Source: Phyllobacterium pellucidum (GTDB lineage Bacteria; Pseudomonadota; Alphaproteobacteria; Rhizobiales; Rhizobiaceae). Taken from it: a DNA stretch of 64,000 nucleotides. The number at the start of each line of letters is the position of its first letter. Position 1 is the stretch's first letter. The translations under genes and the position numbers were made by a program. Below are positions 55,764-64,000 of the stretch, one piece after another. The stretch covers positions 558,001-622,000 of the forward strand of contig NZ_JABUMX010000002.1 in NCBI RefSeq assembly GCF_013327855.1, in the 5' to 3' direction. The notes under the pieces were generated by a model. The model was not told the origin of the DNA, ran no database searches, and worked only from the letters and a program-made list of their open reading frames with translations.

Positions 55764-57197
55764 TTACTCGGCTGGACCGGCAGGCTCGATGGAATTGTAT
55801 TTCTGCAAGAGCGTTTTCACGATCTGGGAGAATCCAGTCCCCTTGGATGACTTGATCATGATCACGTCACCAGCCCGGATCGTCTTCAGCAATTGCGGTT
55901 GCAGTTCCTCTACGCTCTGCCTGTATTCGGCATGAAATTCAACCGGCATGGCCGCCTTGAGCGCCGCCATTTCAGGACCGCCGAGAAAAACCATGTTGAT
56001 ATGGTTGTCGGCAATCACTGAAGCGAGTTCCGCATGAAGTTTCGGCGCCTGCTTGCCGAGTTCGAGCATGTCGCCGAGCACCGCGATGCGCCGCCCGCGT
56101 CCGGTCGGCGTTGCCGCCGCAAGCAGTTCTATCGCGGCGCGCATGGAGGCCGGGTTGGCATTGTAGCTCTCGTCGATCAGCGTGAACGTACCCTTTGCCA
56201 CTTCCAGCGTATGGCGCGCGCCGCGCCCGCTTTCCGGGCGCAGCGAGGCAAGAGCAAGCGTCGCCTTGGCCATGTCTGCACCGGCCAGATGCGCCGCGCC
56301 GAGGACGCCAAGAACGTTCTGCACAATATGTCGGCCGGGCGCTCCGATCTTGACCACGGCTTCTTCGCCGGCGAGCCGCGCTGTCATGCAGGAACAATCG
56401 CCAAGGAGTTTCAATTTGATCAGTCTGTAATCTGCCCGGGCGTTCTCACCAAAGGTCTTGATGTGCTCGACACCCGCATCCTTCGCCATTTTCTCGAGCG
56501 GTTTGAAATGCTTGTCGTCACGGTTGAGAAGGGCGTAGCCGCCGGGAACGACGCCTTCGAAAATCTCCGCCTTGGCGGCGGCGATTTCCTGAAGATTCTT
56601 GAAATGACCGAGGTGCGCCGCCGCAATGAGCGTGATCAGCGCGACGTGGGGGCGCACCATCTTGACCAGCGGGCGGATTTCGTCGGGATGGTTCATGCCG
56701 ATCTCGAACACACCGTAATCGGTATCGGCCGGCATGCGGGCAAGCGTCAGCGGTACACCCCAGTGGTTGTTGAAGGACGCCGCCGAGGCATGAACCTTCC
56801 CGCTGGTGGCAAGCACATGCCGCAGCGCTTCCTTGGTCGTAGTCTTTCCAACCGAACCGGTCACCGCGATAATCTGCGCATTAGAGCGCGCGCGTGAAGC
56901 AATGCCGAGCCGGGTCATGGCCGCGAGCACGTCATCGACGACGATCATTGGCGCCTTCAATTTGCCGAGCGCCGGCAGTTTCGCTTCCGCAACGACAAGC
57001 AGCGCCGCGCCCGCAGCGACCGCTGCGGTGGCGAAATCGTGTCCGTCGAGCGCGTCACCCTTGATGGCGAAGAATGCCTCGCCCTGCTTCAGGCTACGGG
57101 TATCGATGGAAATGCCGGTGATGCCCTCTGGCAACTTGCCGACGGGCCGCCCGTTCATCGCTTCGGTCATGGCATCGGAGGTCCAGAGCAGGCTCAT
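55764..57197 (-). CDS. murF: UDP-MurNAc-tripeptide--D-alanyl-D-alanine ligase
   Basis: Adds D-Ala-D-Ala to the tripeptide. It has 477 aa. The ATP loop is [19 protein letters not shown], the Mur block is INHPDEI and THLGHFKN-like ([21 protein letters not shown]), and [18 protein letters not shown] is the typical MurF signature. The ATG overlaps the murE stop (ATGA), so the two are coupled. Confidence 0.97.
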   Translation of the reverse strand: MSLLWTSDAMTEAMNGRPVGKLPEGITGISIDTRSLKQGEAFFAIKGDALDGHDFATAAVAAGAALLVVAEAKLPALGKLKAPMIVVDDVLAAMTRLGIASRARSNAQIIAVTGSVGKTTTKEALRHVLATSGKVHASAASFNNHWGVPLTLARMPADTDYGVFEIGMNHPDEIRPLVKMVRPHVALITLIAAAHLGHFKNLQEIAAAKAEIFEGVVPGGYALLNRDDKHFKPLEKMAKDAGVEHIKTFGENARADYRLIKLKLLGDCSCMTARLAGEEAVVKIGAPGRHIVQNVLGVLGAAHLAGADMAKATLALASLRPESGRGARHTLEVAKGTFTLIDESYNANPASMRAAIELLAAATPTGRGRRIAVLGDMLELGKQAPKLHAELASVIADNHINMVFLGGPEMAALKAAMPVEFHAEYRQSVEELQPQLLKTIRAGDVIMIKSSKGTGFSQIVKTLLQKYNSIEPAGPAE

Positions 57198-58681
57198 GCG
57201 CCGCTCTCCCGTGCCAGACGGTCTTTCAGCGCCGAGCCGACTTCTGCATGATCGGAGAACGGCAGAACGACATCGCCGACTGTCTGGCCTTCTTCATGGC
57301 CCTTGCCGGCCACGATCAGCGTGTCGCCGGATTTCATCATCGAAACCGCATGGCGGATCGCTTCGCGGCGGTCGGGGATTTCTATGGCGCCCGGCGCTGC
57401 CGCAAGGATTTCGGCGCGAATGGTGGCGGGCACTTCTGAACGCGGATTGTCGTCGGTGACGATGACCACGTCGGCGAGGCGCGTCGCGATCTCGCCCATC
57501 ATCGGGCGCTTGCCTTTGTCGCGGTCGCCGCCGCAGCCAAAGACGACGATGACGCGGCCGGTCGTGAACGGACGCACCGACGCGAGGACGTTTTCCAACG
57601 CGTCGGGCTTGTGGGCGTAATCGACATAGGCGGGCGCACCCTCCTCTGTCGCACCGACGAGGTCGAGCCGCCCCGGCGCGCCCTTTAGGCGCTCGAGGCC
57701 GCGCACGGCCGCTGCGGGCGGAACGCCGGTGGCAATAGCAAGGCCCGCCGCGACAAGGCCGTTCGCCACCTGGAAGTCGCCGGCGAGCGGCAGGGTAATC
57801 TCGAAGATTTCCCCGGCGATGTGCATCTCGACGTGTTGGCGGAAGCGCTCGTGCTCGACGCGTTTCAAGGTGATGAAATCGCCTTTGCGGCCGACGGTGA
57901 GCACCTTGCAGCCAGCGTCAGTCGCAGCAGCGATCGTCGGCTTGGAAAAGGCGTCATCGGCAAAAATGACCGCCGGCGCACCCTTCGGCAGCAGTTCCGT
58001 GAAGAGCCGCAGCTTGGCGGCGTGATATTCCTCGACCGTCGCATGGTAGTCCATGTGGTCGCGGCCGAGATTGGTGAAGGCGCCGGCCGAGAGACGCACG
58101 CCGTCGAGGCGGCGCTGGTCGAGACCATGCGAGGATGCCTCCATGGCGGCATGGGTAACGCCCTCATCGACGAGCTCGCTGAGCAGCTTGTGGAGTTCGA
58201 CCGGGTCGGGCGTCGTCAGCGAACCATAATCGTCGCGCTTGGGCGATACGACACCGGTGGTGCCGATGCTGGCGGAGGCAAAGCCCGCCTGCGCCCAGAT
58301 CTGGCGGGTGAAGGATGCGACCGACGTTTTGCCGCTCGTGCCGGTGATCGCCACCATCACATCCGGTTGAAGCTTGTAAAAGCTTGCCGCAGCAAGCGCG
58401 AGGGTGCGGCGTGGATCGTCGACATAAACGATCGGAACGGCAATCTTGCCAAGCTTCGCACCCTTGGAGGTAACAATGATCGCGGCCCCGCGAGACGCCG
58501 CGTCCGCCGCGTAGGTGGCGCCATCGGCTTTGGAGCCTTTCAGCGCGGCAAACAGGAAACCGCGTTCCACTTTGCGCGAATCCGACGTCAATCCCGTTAT
58601 CGTCTTATCGCCGAGTTCGGAGATAGCGATTTCAGGAATTCCGTTCAGATCTTTAAGTTGCATGGCCGCAGTGGAACCCAT
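57194..58681 (-). CDS. murE: UDP-MurNAc-L-Ala-D-Glu--meso-diaminopimelate ligase
   Basis: Adds the third residue of the stem peptide. It has 495 aa. ATP loop is [18 protein letters not shown], the block [17 protein letters not shown] follows, and [19 protein letters not shown] carries DNPR, which selects meso-diaminopimelate rather than lysine. The ATG at 58681 is used ([12 protein letters not shown]); a TTG two codons before it and an ATG at 58663 are possible. It is 101 bases after ftsI. Confidence 0.96.
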   Translation of the reverse strand: MGSTAAMQLKDLNGIPEIAISELGDKTITGLTSDSRKVERGFLFAALKGSKADGATYAADAASRGAAIIVTSKGAKLGKIAVPIVYVDDPRRTLALAAASFYKLQPDVMVAITGTSGKTSVASFTRQIWAQAGFASASIGTTGVVSPKRDDYGSLTTPDPVELHKLLSELVDEGVTHAAMEASSHGLDQRRLDGVRLSAGAFTNLGRDHMDYHATVEEYHAAKLRLFTELLPKGAPAVIFADDAFSKPTIAAATDAGCKVLTVGRKGDFITLKRVEHERFRQHVEMHIAGEIFEITLPLAGDFQVANGLVAAGLAIATGVPPAAAVRGLERLKGAPGRLDLVGATEEGAPAYVDYAHKPDALENVLASVRPFTTGRVIVVFGCGGDRDKGKRPMMGEIATRLADVVIVTDDNPRSEVPATIRAEILAAAPGAIEIPDRREAIRHAVSMMKSGDTLIVAGKGHEEGQTVGDVVLPFSDHAEVGSALKDRLARESGA

Positions 58682-58782
58682 TTTCAAAAACTTTTCATCT
58701 CATAAGGTCAAGAATCATCGATTCTGCTCGCAAAACGCATCGTTTTGAGTCGTTTCTGGGGCATTCGCGAGCGAAGCTGTGG

Positions 58783-60525
58783 CTATTCATCGAACGACAC
58801 CATCGTTGGCGCTGCCATGTTCTCTTCCTTGAAATCCGGCTTGACGCCGAGGAACGATGCCGAACGGCGAATAATGTCCGCAACCATCGGCGCCGCGTTC
58901 AAGCCGGCAGTTGCCGCAACCTTGCCCTCTTCGGGCTTCGGCTCGTCGATGATGGTCAACACCACATATTCGGGCTTGTCGATCGGGAACGCGGCCACAA
59001 ACGCATTGAACCTGACATCGCTCGAATAGCGGCCGTTGACGACTTTTTCCGCCGTTCCGGTTTTGCCGCCGACGCGATAGCCCGGAACATTCGCCCGCGC
59101 GCCTGAACCGCCGGAGCCCTTCTCGCTGTTCAGGCGATAGAGATAGCGCATGTCCTCGCTCGTCTTCTCGCTGACGACCTGCTTGGCAACCTTGGTGGCT
59201 TCCTCCTCCGTGCGCGGCAGGAATGTCGGCTCTATCAGTTTGCCGCCGTTCATCAGGGCTGCGGCGCCAACGGCTGTCTGCAGCGGGGTTGTCGCCATGC
59301 CGTGACCGAACGCGATGGTGATCGAGTGAACCTTCTTCCAGACTTTCGGTTCCATCGGGCGCGCTACTTCGGGCAACTCCGTCTGCATGCGGTCGAGCAG
59401 ACCGAGACGATGCAGAAACGCCCTGTGCCCCTCGATGCCGACGACGTCGGCTTCCTTTGCCGAACCGATGTTCGACGAATAAATGAAGACTTCAGGCAAG
59501 GTCAGCACGCGATGCTTGCCGTGAAAGTCGCGAATGGTCTGGTGGCCGATCGTGATCGGACGGCTGGCGTCGAAGGTGCTGTTGATATTGACCTTGCCGG
59601 AATCGAGCGCCATCGCGGTCGTGAAGCTCTTGATCGTCGAGCCCATTTCGAAGGTGCCGGCGGACATGCGGTTGAGCCTGTCCTTGTCGAGCGCGTTGAA
59701 CGGGTTGTTCGGATCGAAATCCGGAGCAGAGGCCATCGCCAGGACTTCGCCCGTATGAACATTAAGGACAACCGCGCCCGCGGCAATGGCGCGGTAGCGT
59801 TGCATCGCATTGACGACGACATCGCGGACGACGTGCTGGACGCGAAGATCGATCGACAGCTTCACCGGCTCGAGCGAACGGCTGTCCGCAAGCCCGACAT
59901 CGCGCAGGTCCGAAAGACCCTGCTCGTCGATGTATTTCTCCATACCGGCAATGCCCTGATTGTCGATATTGACGAGGCCGAGAATATGCGAAGCGGTCGG
60001 CCCCCCCGGGTAGAAGCGTGATTTCTCGGTCCTGAAGCCAATGCCGGGGATGCCGAGCGCCATGATCTGGCTCTTCTGCTGGGGCGTCAAACCGCGCTTC
60101 AGCCAGGCGAAGCCCGCATTGCTCTTCAGGCGATTATAGGTCTGCTCGAAGTTCAAATCCGGCAGCACGGTCGATAGAAGTTCGATCGCCTCGTCGGGAT
60201 CGATGATCTTGCGCGGCTCGGCGTAGAGGGACGCGGTCTTGATGTCGGTCGCCAGTACCTCGCCATTGCGATCGAGAATATCGGGACGCGAGGCCAGCAC
60301 GGCGCCAGTCGGTCCATTATAACCGGTCGTATCTTCCTGCATGCCGTAATAGATCAGGCGGCCGCTGATAATGCCGTATATTCCCATGAAGCCGGCAATG
60401 GCCATGACAACGCGATTGCGCGCACGGTTGCCGGATTTCTTCTTTTTCGCGTCAAGCGCGAAGGCCGGCGAAGCGCCCGTTTCGAGAAGGTTCTTTTTCC
60501 GTTTGATCCACAGCGCTGCCATCAT
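58783..60525 (-). CDS. ftsI: Penicillin-binding protein 3 / FtsI transpeptidase
   Basis: Septal D,D-transpeptidase. It has 580 aa. A basic N-terminus with KKKKSGNRARNR precedes a single membrane helix (about 34-52). The transpeptidase domain has the SXXK motif STIK (nucleophile Ser) in GTFEMGSTIKSFTTAMAL, SSN in FIYSSNIGSAKEAD and KTG in RVGGKTGTAEK. The ATG at 60525 overlaps the ftsL stop (TGATG). An ATG three bases on (60522) is equally possible. Confidence 0.97.
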   Translation of the reverse strand: MMAALWIKRKKNLLETGASPAFALDAKKKKSGNRARNRVVMAIAGFMGIYGIISGRLIYYGMQEDTTGYNGPTGAVLASRPDILDRNGEVLATDIKTASLYAEPRKIIDPDEAIELLSTVLPDLNFEQTYNRLKSNAGFAWLKRGLTPQQKSQIMALGIPGIGFRTEKSRFYPGGPTASHILGLVNIDNQGIAGMEKYIDEQGLSDLRDVGLADSRSLEPVKLSIDLRVQHVVRDVVVNAMQRYRAIAAGAVVLNVHTGEVLAMASAPDFDPNNPFNALDKDRLNRMSAGTFEMGSTIKSFTTAMALDSGKVNINSTFDASRPITIGHQTIRDFHGKHRVLTLPEVFIYSSNIGSAKEADVVGIEGHRAFLHRLGLLDRMQTELPEVARPMEPKVWKKVHSITIAFGHGMATTPLQTAVGAAALMNGGKLIEPTFLPRTEEEATKVAKQVVSEKTSEDMRYLYRLNSEKGSGGSGARANVPGYRVGGKTGTAEKVVNGRYSSDVRFNAFVAAFPIDKPEYVVLTIIDEPKPEEGKVAATAGLNAAPMVADIIRRSASFLGVKPDFKEENMAAPTMVSFDE

Positions 60526-60953
60526 CAATGCCCCTTCGGCTTTGCGCCTGGAACGGCTGCGCTGCTTTTCTTGACGCTGCCGGTCAGCGTCGCGTCCGTC
60601 TTTATCGTATTGCCCGCATTCGCCTCGGTGATGATGTTGGCGACATCATCAAGCCCGTCCGATGCCGGCTTTGGCTGCGGCAGTTCGTCGATGTTGACGA
60701 TCTGCTGCGCTTCCATCTGCTGCAGGTCGAGCTGGCCCTGGAACGTCTCCACCAGCTTCTGCAGGCGATTGGGCTGGGTGAGCAGGCTCCAGTCGGCCTT
60801 GAGCAGGTCGATCGTATCGCGCTCATCGGCAATCATGCGTTCGAGCTTGCTGACCTGCGCCATCTGCTTTTCCGCATCGTGCTTTATCTTGTAGGTCACG
60901 GCGGCCGCCGCGATCATCAGTCCTATCAATATGATATCGAAGGTGCGCAGCAC
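60525..60953 (-). CDS. ftsL: Cell division protein FtsL
   Basis: Small bitopic divisome protein, 142 aa. A short lead MLRTFDIILIGLMIAAAAVTYKI carries one membrane helix, then a periplasmic coiled coil (EKQMAQVSKLERMIADERDTI) of about 70 residues follows, rich in Gln and Leu heptads. The C-terminus is low complexity and basic. It is 3 bases after rsmH, between it and ftsI, as always in the dcw cluster. Confidence 0.93.
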   Translation of the reverse strand: MLRTFDIILIGLMIAAAAVTYKIKHDAEKQMAQVSKLERMIADERDTIDLLKADWSLLTQPNRLQKLVETFQGQLDLQQMEAQQIVNIDELPQPKPASDGLDDVANIITEANAGNTIKTDATLTGSVKKSSAAVPGAKPKGH

Positions 60954-60956
60954 GGA

Positions 60957-61955
60957 TCAGTTCCTCGCCTTATCTTGGAATGGGGGCAGGTTGGGCAGGC
61001 CGTAAATGGAATGGTCCTCGGCAAGCGGTGGATTGGTTGTGCGGACTCCGCCACGCAGCTTTGCGGACCGGGCGCGCGGATTGCGCTCGGCCTCGGCCTC
61101 ACTCGGCGCAACAATGCCCTTGCCGATCGGCGTGAAGCTTGCCAGCCGCTGTTCGACCTGCGGCAGATGCCTCGATCCGCCGCCGCTTGCCGAACGATCG
61201 GCGAAGAATCGCTTGACTATACGGTCTTCCAGCGAATGAAACGTGACAACGACAAGACGCCCGCCCGGCTTCAGCACTCTTTCGGCCGCGTGGAGCGCGC
61301 GCACGAGCTCGCCCAGCTCGTCATTGAGGAAGATGCGCAGCGCCTGGAACACGCGCGTCGCCGGATGGATCGGCACCTTCGGATTGCGCCCGACCAGCGC
61401 TTCGATCGCGTTGGCGAGATCGCGTGTGCGGATGAACGGCTCGCTCGCGCGGCGCTTTTCGATCATGCGCGCAATACGTCCGGCATGGCGCTCCTCGCCG
61501 AGGAAATTGAAGATGCGCGCAAGGTCGCCCGCTTTCAGGCGATTGACGACATCGGCGGCGCTTGGTCCGGAACTTGACATGCGCATGTCGAGCGGCCCGT
61601 CCTTTTGGAAGGAAAAACCGCGCTCCGCTTCGTCGATCTGCATGGAGGAGACGCCGATATCGAGAACGACACCATCGGGCGCGCCGCCCAGCAAGGCAAC
61701 CTGATCGAGCGTCGAGAACGTGCCCTGGACAAGCGTGAGACGCCCGGCAAATTCCTTCTCCATGGCGCGGCCTACCTCGATCGCGGAGGGATCGCGATCG
61801 ATTGCCGTAACCGACGCGCCTGTTTCGAGAATGCGGCGCGTATAGCCGCCCGCGCCGAACGTGCCGTCGATGATCAATTCGCCGGTCTGCGGCTGCAACG
61901 CCGTGATGACTTCCTCGAGCAGGACGGGAATGTGCCGGTCGTCGGATGCCGTCAT
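60957..61955 (-). CDS. rsmH: 16S rRNA (cytosine-1402-N4)-methyltransferase
   Basis: Methylates C1402 of 16S rRNA. It has 332 aa. [33 protein letters not shown] is the N-terminal SAM-binding part (GTFGAGGYT). [44 protein letters not shown] follow. The ATG at 61955 overlaps the mraZ stop (ATGA). A longer frame to 62588 would run through mraZ and is not used. Confidence 0.97.
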   Translation of the reverse strand: MTASDDRHIPVLLEEVITALQPQTGELIIDGTFGAGGYTRRILETGASVTAIDRDPSAIEVGRAMEKEFAGRLTLVQGTFSTLDQVALLGGAPDGVVLDIGVSSMQIDEAERGFSFQKDGPLDMRMSSSGPSAADVVNRLKAGDLARIFNFLGEERHAGRIARMIEKRRASEPFIRTRDLANAIEALVGRNPKVPIHPATRVFQALRIFLNDELGELVRALHAAERVLKPGGRLVVVTFHSLEDRIVKRFFADRSASGGGSRHLPQVEQRLASFTPIGKGIVAPSEAEAERNPRARSAKLRGGVRTTNPPLAEDHSIYGLPNLPPFQDKARN

Positions 61956-62410
61956 CGACTGCCCCCGTTCAGCGTCTCGAGTTGACGCTTTTCCGCGAGG
62001 CGTTCCCGCACCGTTGTCCGATGCGCTTCGAAACGATCCGGATGCCACATCTGAAAGTGGGTGTTGGCGCCCGCAAAGGTCACATCCGACGAGACGCCCG
62101 TATGCTCCCGGATGAAATCCGTGATCGTAATCCGCCCCTCCCCGTCGAGCTTCAGAAAGCCGCCGTCGGCGTGCAGGTAAAAGGACATGTCGTCCGCCGT
62201 CTCCGCGAAAGGATCCTCGTTCTCCAAACGCTTGTCGAACCGGCTCAGGAGCTCCGGCCCGCCCACATCGAGGGCAGGCAGATGCAGAGAACGCAGCGCA
62301 TAGAGCTCTGCGTGACCGGCCTTCTGGATAATCGAACGGAAGTGCGCCGGCACCGAGACCCGCCCCTTGGCGTCGATCCTGTTCGTTATATTTCCGAGGA
62401 ACCGGTTCAA
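61952..62410 (-). CDS. mraZ: Transcriptional regulator MraZ
   Basis: Represses the dcw operon; ring-shaped AbrB-fold DNA-binding protein. It has 152 aa. [23 protein letters not shown] (residues 2-24) is the first AbrB-like repeat and [18 protein letters not shown] the second. The start is TTG at 62410, to give MNRFLGN as in related MraZ proteins. An in-frame ATG at 62443 adds eleven basic residues without a good Shine-Dalgarno. Upstream lie three TGGG boxes. Confidence 0.92.
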   Translation of the reverse strand: MNRFLGNITNRIDAKGRVSVPAHFRSIIQKAGHAELYALRSLHLPALDVGGPELLSRFDKRLENEDPFAETADDMSFYLHADGGFLKLDGEGRITITDFIREHTGVSSDVTFAGANTHFQMWHPDRFEAHRTTVRERLAEKRQLETLNGGSR

Positions 62411-62578
62411 GACGTAACACCGCCGTTTCCGCCCCGTCCGCATTTCTCGGGGTGCCAATGGTTGTAACTTCCGATGGTTCGGACAAGGCATCGGCATGGT
62501 CAGCCCATGGCCAGCCCTGGCATGCGTGTTCGTAATGCGGGGGACACCGTGTCGAATGAACGCTACTGATGAAATCAA

Positions 62579-62611
62579 TCGGTATCATGGGGCACTATGG
62601 GCGTCAATGGG
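62579..62611 (-). promoter_or_regulatory. dcw promoter with MraZ boxes
   Basis: Three TGGG boxes at 62588-62591, 62598-62601 and 62608-62611 repeat every 10 bases on the plus strand. A minus-strand TTGACG -35 (62602-62607) lies between the last two, with a weak TACCGA -10 (62579-62584) 17 bases on. The 10-bp period matches the E. coli MraZ repeats; orientation here is opposite to transcription. Confidence 0.55.
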
Positions 62612-62680
62612 ACCAGCGGACACGGATAGGGAATGAGCCGTCAATTCGGCGCACTACCGGCGATTCTGAAATTTATCGCT

Positions 62681-62694
62681 CATTAAGCTTAATG
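62681..62694. repeat. 14-bp perfect palindrome
   Basis: CATTAAGCTTAATG (62681-62694) is a perfect palindrome carrying two TTAA words. It is between the rnpB 3' end and the mraZ promoter. Operator candidate; no regulator assigned. Confidence 0.35.
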
Positions 62695-62729
62695 AAGCGT
62701 TAGGAAAGGCCACATTCACGCGTTCGCAC

Positions 62730-62764
62730 CACTGTGAAGCCGCTCGCCAAGCGGCATCACAGTG
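62730..62764 (-). terminator. Strong hairpin just past rnpB
   Basis: CACTGTGA (62730-62737) pairs with TCACAGTG (62757-62764); after an A/A mismatch, GCCGCT (62739-62744) pairs with AGCGGC (62750-62755) round a 5-base loop. It lies about 23 bases past the RNase P RNA 3' end. There is no T tract, so the terminator call is tentative. Confidence 0.45.
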
Positions 62765-62786
62765 ATCGATCATCCCATGGAAATTG

Positions 62787-63227
62787 AAGTGCCAGCTGGC
62801 CTGTAAGCCGGGTTCTGTATGGCCGGGCTCGCGCCCGACGCGGCAGCCATTCATCTTGGACGGACGTTGCCGCCCGCCTCCTGCAACCCACCCGGACGAC
62901 TGACCCGGAAACTGATCGCCAGGCTTGCGCCCGGCACGCCGTCCCTATTCGGTTTTGCTCCCGGTGGGGTTTGCCGTGCCGCCCCTGTTACCAGTTGCGC
63001 GGTGGGCTCTTACCCCACCCTTTCACCCTTACCCCGCCAGTATTTTGGCTCGGACCAGCGTTGCGTGGTCGCAGCCGAAATACAGGCGGGGCGGTTTCCT
63101 TTCTGTGGCACTTTCCCTGGGGTCGCCCCCGCCGGACGTTATCCGGCACCGTGTTCCCTGGAGCCCGGACTTTCCTCACATGCCGCCTTTCGGCTTTTGA
63201 CATGCGCGGCTGCCCAGCCAGCTGGCG
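62787..63227 (-). ncRNA. rnpB: RNase P RNA (type A)
   Basis: Catalytic RNA that trims tRNA precursors. The strong signature GAGGAAAGTCCGGGCTCC is present on the minus strand (63161-63178 region), and the 3' end has ACAGAACCCGGCTTACAG. The ends pair (GCCAGCTGGC at 63217-63226 and 62791-62800) as P1. About 440 bases, normal for the rhizobia. It has its own promoter upstream and a hairpin downstream. End positions are estimates. Confidence 0.95.
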
Positions 63228-63232
63228 ACGCG

Positions 63233-63261
63233 TATAAAGGCGTTTCGCGCGAAAAACGCAA
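63233..63261 (-). promoter_or_regulatory. rnpB promoter
   Basis: Minus-strand TTGCGT -35 (63256-63261) and TTTATA -10 (63233-63238) are exactly 17 bases apart. The predicted start at about 63227 coincides with the first base of the P1 stem of rnpB. Confidence 0.6.
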
Positions 63262-63270
63262 ACGAAAAAA

Positions 63271-63291
63271 GGCCGGGCGTCCGGCCCGGCC
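63271..63291 (-). terminator. Intrinsic terminator of the lytic transglycosylase gene
   Basis: GGCCGGGC (63271-63278) and GCCCGGCC (63284-63291) form an 8-bp GC-only stem with a 5-base loop. On the minus strand six T residues (63265-63270) follow at once. It is 32 bases past the transglycosylase stop and directly before the rnpB promoter. Confidence 0.85.
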
Positions 63292-63322
63292 TTTCAAATC
63301 ATGCGGTGATTACACCCAAAGC

Positions 63323-64000
63323 CTAGTTGGATGCCATCTCCAGCTTCACCTTGGCGCAGTAATTGGCCGAAACCGGGTTCATGCGCGTCGCGCCATGACC
63401 GGCATTGTAGCGCAGGATCGTCCCGCAGGTGGTGCCGTTGCCGAGCTTATGGGCACCGGCAAGATACTTCATCCCCCAGCGGATATTTTCCTCCGGGTTG
63501 TAGAGCGCCTGGCGCGTACCGGTATAGCCGAGGCCACGGGCCGTCTCATACTTGATCTGCATCAAGCCGATTTCGCCGGCGCTGCCGGTCATGTTCGGCT
63601 GGTAATTGCTTTCAACGCGAATGACGGCATTGGCAAGCGCGACCGGTACGCCATAGGAGGCGGCGTAGGAATTGATGATCGTCGAATACTTGGTCCCGCC
63701 GATCGCCGAAGCGCCGGCAGACGCGATGCTCCCCGTCGTCATCGTATCGACGCTGGCAATGGTCTCGTTGACGACAGTGGTCTTGATGCGGGCCTTGGCC
63801 TGAACGACGGGCCGCTTGTGCGAGGCGGATTTCTTGCTGACGCGCTGCTGCTTGGCAGCTGCCTTTTTCGTTGCCGGCGCCTTGGCGACGCGTTTACCCT
63901 TTTCCTTCGACTGGGTGATTTTTGCGGCCGGAGCTGCCTTGGCCTTTGCCTGGGCTTCCCGTTCACGCTTCAACTTGATGTAATCAGCGATACTGTTCGG
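63323..64000 (-). CDS. Lytic transglycosylase, SLT domain (5' end outside window)
   Basis: Cleaves peptidoglycan glycan strands to 1,6-anhydromuropeptides. The visible 225 residues hold a long Lys/Ala/Arg-rich low-complexity stretch (about 1-85), then a Soluble-lytic-transglycosylase domain: YSTIINSYAASYGVPVALANAVIRVESNYQPN with the catalytic Glu in VESNYQP, GEIGLMQIKYETARGLGY, and LRYNAGHGATRMN. The frame is open to base 64000, so the N-terminus and start are beyond the right edge; an internal TTG at 63973 is not taken as the start. A strong terminator follows the stop. Confidence 0.9.
   Translation of the reverse strand, partial: PNSIADYIKLKREREAQAKAKAAPAAKITQSKEKGKRVAKAPATKKAAAKQQRVSKKSASHKRPVVQAKARIKTTVVNETIASVDTMTTGSIASAGASAIGGTKYSTIINSYAASYGVPVALANAVIRVESNYQPNMTGSAGEIGLMQIKYETARGLGYTGTRQALYNPEENIRWGMKYLAGAHKLGNGTTCGTILRYNAGHGATRMNPVSANYCAKVKLEMASN

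Overview
The window is ordinary chromosome from an alphaproteobacterium of the order Hyphomicrobiales (Rhizobiales), most like Phyllobacteriaceae/Brucellaceae or their relatives. The evidence is a circularly permuted two-piece tmRNA, a complete dcw cell-wall and division cluster followed by lpxC and by bamD-recN-ligA, a long-linker FtsZ, a thyA-folA-hflK row, an alpha-type SspB, and DNPR-type (meso-diaminopimelate) MurE. The genus cannot be fixed from this alone. There are no tRNAs, rRNAs, CRISPR arrays, insertion sequences or phage blocks.

Layout. 1-2410 (minus): thyA, folA and the start of hflK, which runs off the left edge. 2742-9780: FAD oxidoreductase, DUF2853 protein, permuted ssrA, an ArsR-SRPBCC pair, a P-loop ATPase, a Bcr/CflA drug exporter broken by a one-base frameshift with a divergent TetR gene, then sspB, DUF4169 and ribbon-helix-helix genes. 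9882-22156: VOC protein, a giant AsmA-like protein, an FAD-linked oxidase, a DUF2185 protein beside a secreted unknown, a dienelactone hydrolase, an EamA transporter with divergent Lrp regulator, and PQQ glucose dehydrogenase. 22407-32044: UvrD/PcrA helicase, SH3-amidase, CreA, hexapeptide acyltransferase, a tiny membrane protein plus SCO1, prmA, aminopeptidase P, and azlCD. 32149-37707 (minus): bamD, recN, ligA and a DUF2461 gene. 38062-41362: an accessory block (MFS transporter, DUF4865, tautomerase, divergent LysR) sitting between bamD and lpxC. 41499-62410 (minus): lpxC and the dcw cluster mraZ-rsmH-ftsL-ftsI-murE-murF-mraY-murD-ftsW-murG-murC-murB-hicAB-ddl-ftsQ-ftsA-ftsZ. 62787-64000: RNase P RNA and a lytic transglycosylase cut by the right edge.

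How it works together. The dcw block makes the UDP-MurNAc-pentapeptide, lipid I and lipid II (MurB, C, D, E, F, Ddl, MraY, MurG) and the divisome that uses them (FtsL, I, W, Q, A, Z). Many junctions are ATGA overlaps, so translation is coupled. MraZ probably represses the operon through three TGGG boxes that flank a TTGACG -35 element upstream. LpxC and BamD add outer-membrane supply. tmRNA and SspB, about 4 kb apart, form a stalled-ribosome tagging and ClpXP delivery pair.

No wholly new system was found. The best second-look items are the hicAB toxin-antitoxin pair lodged inside the dcw cluster, the MraZ operator and promoter arrangement, the frameshifted exporter with its two tandem palindromes, the LysR-tautomerase-DUF4865 block with two sites 31 bp apart, a probable CTG start for the AsmA protein, two unannotated small proteins (53 and 46 aa), and several structured intergenic hairpins.
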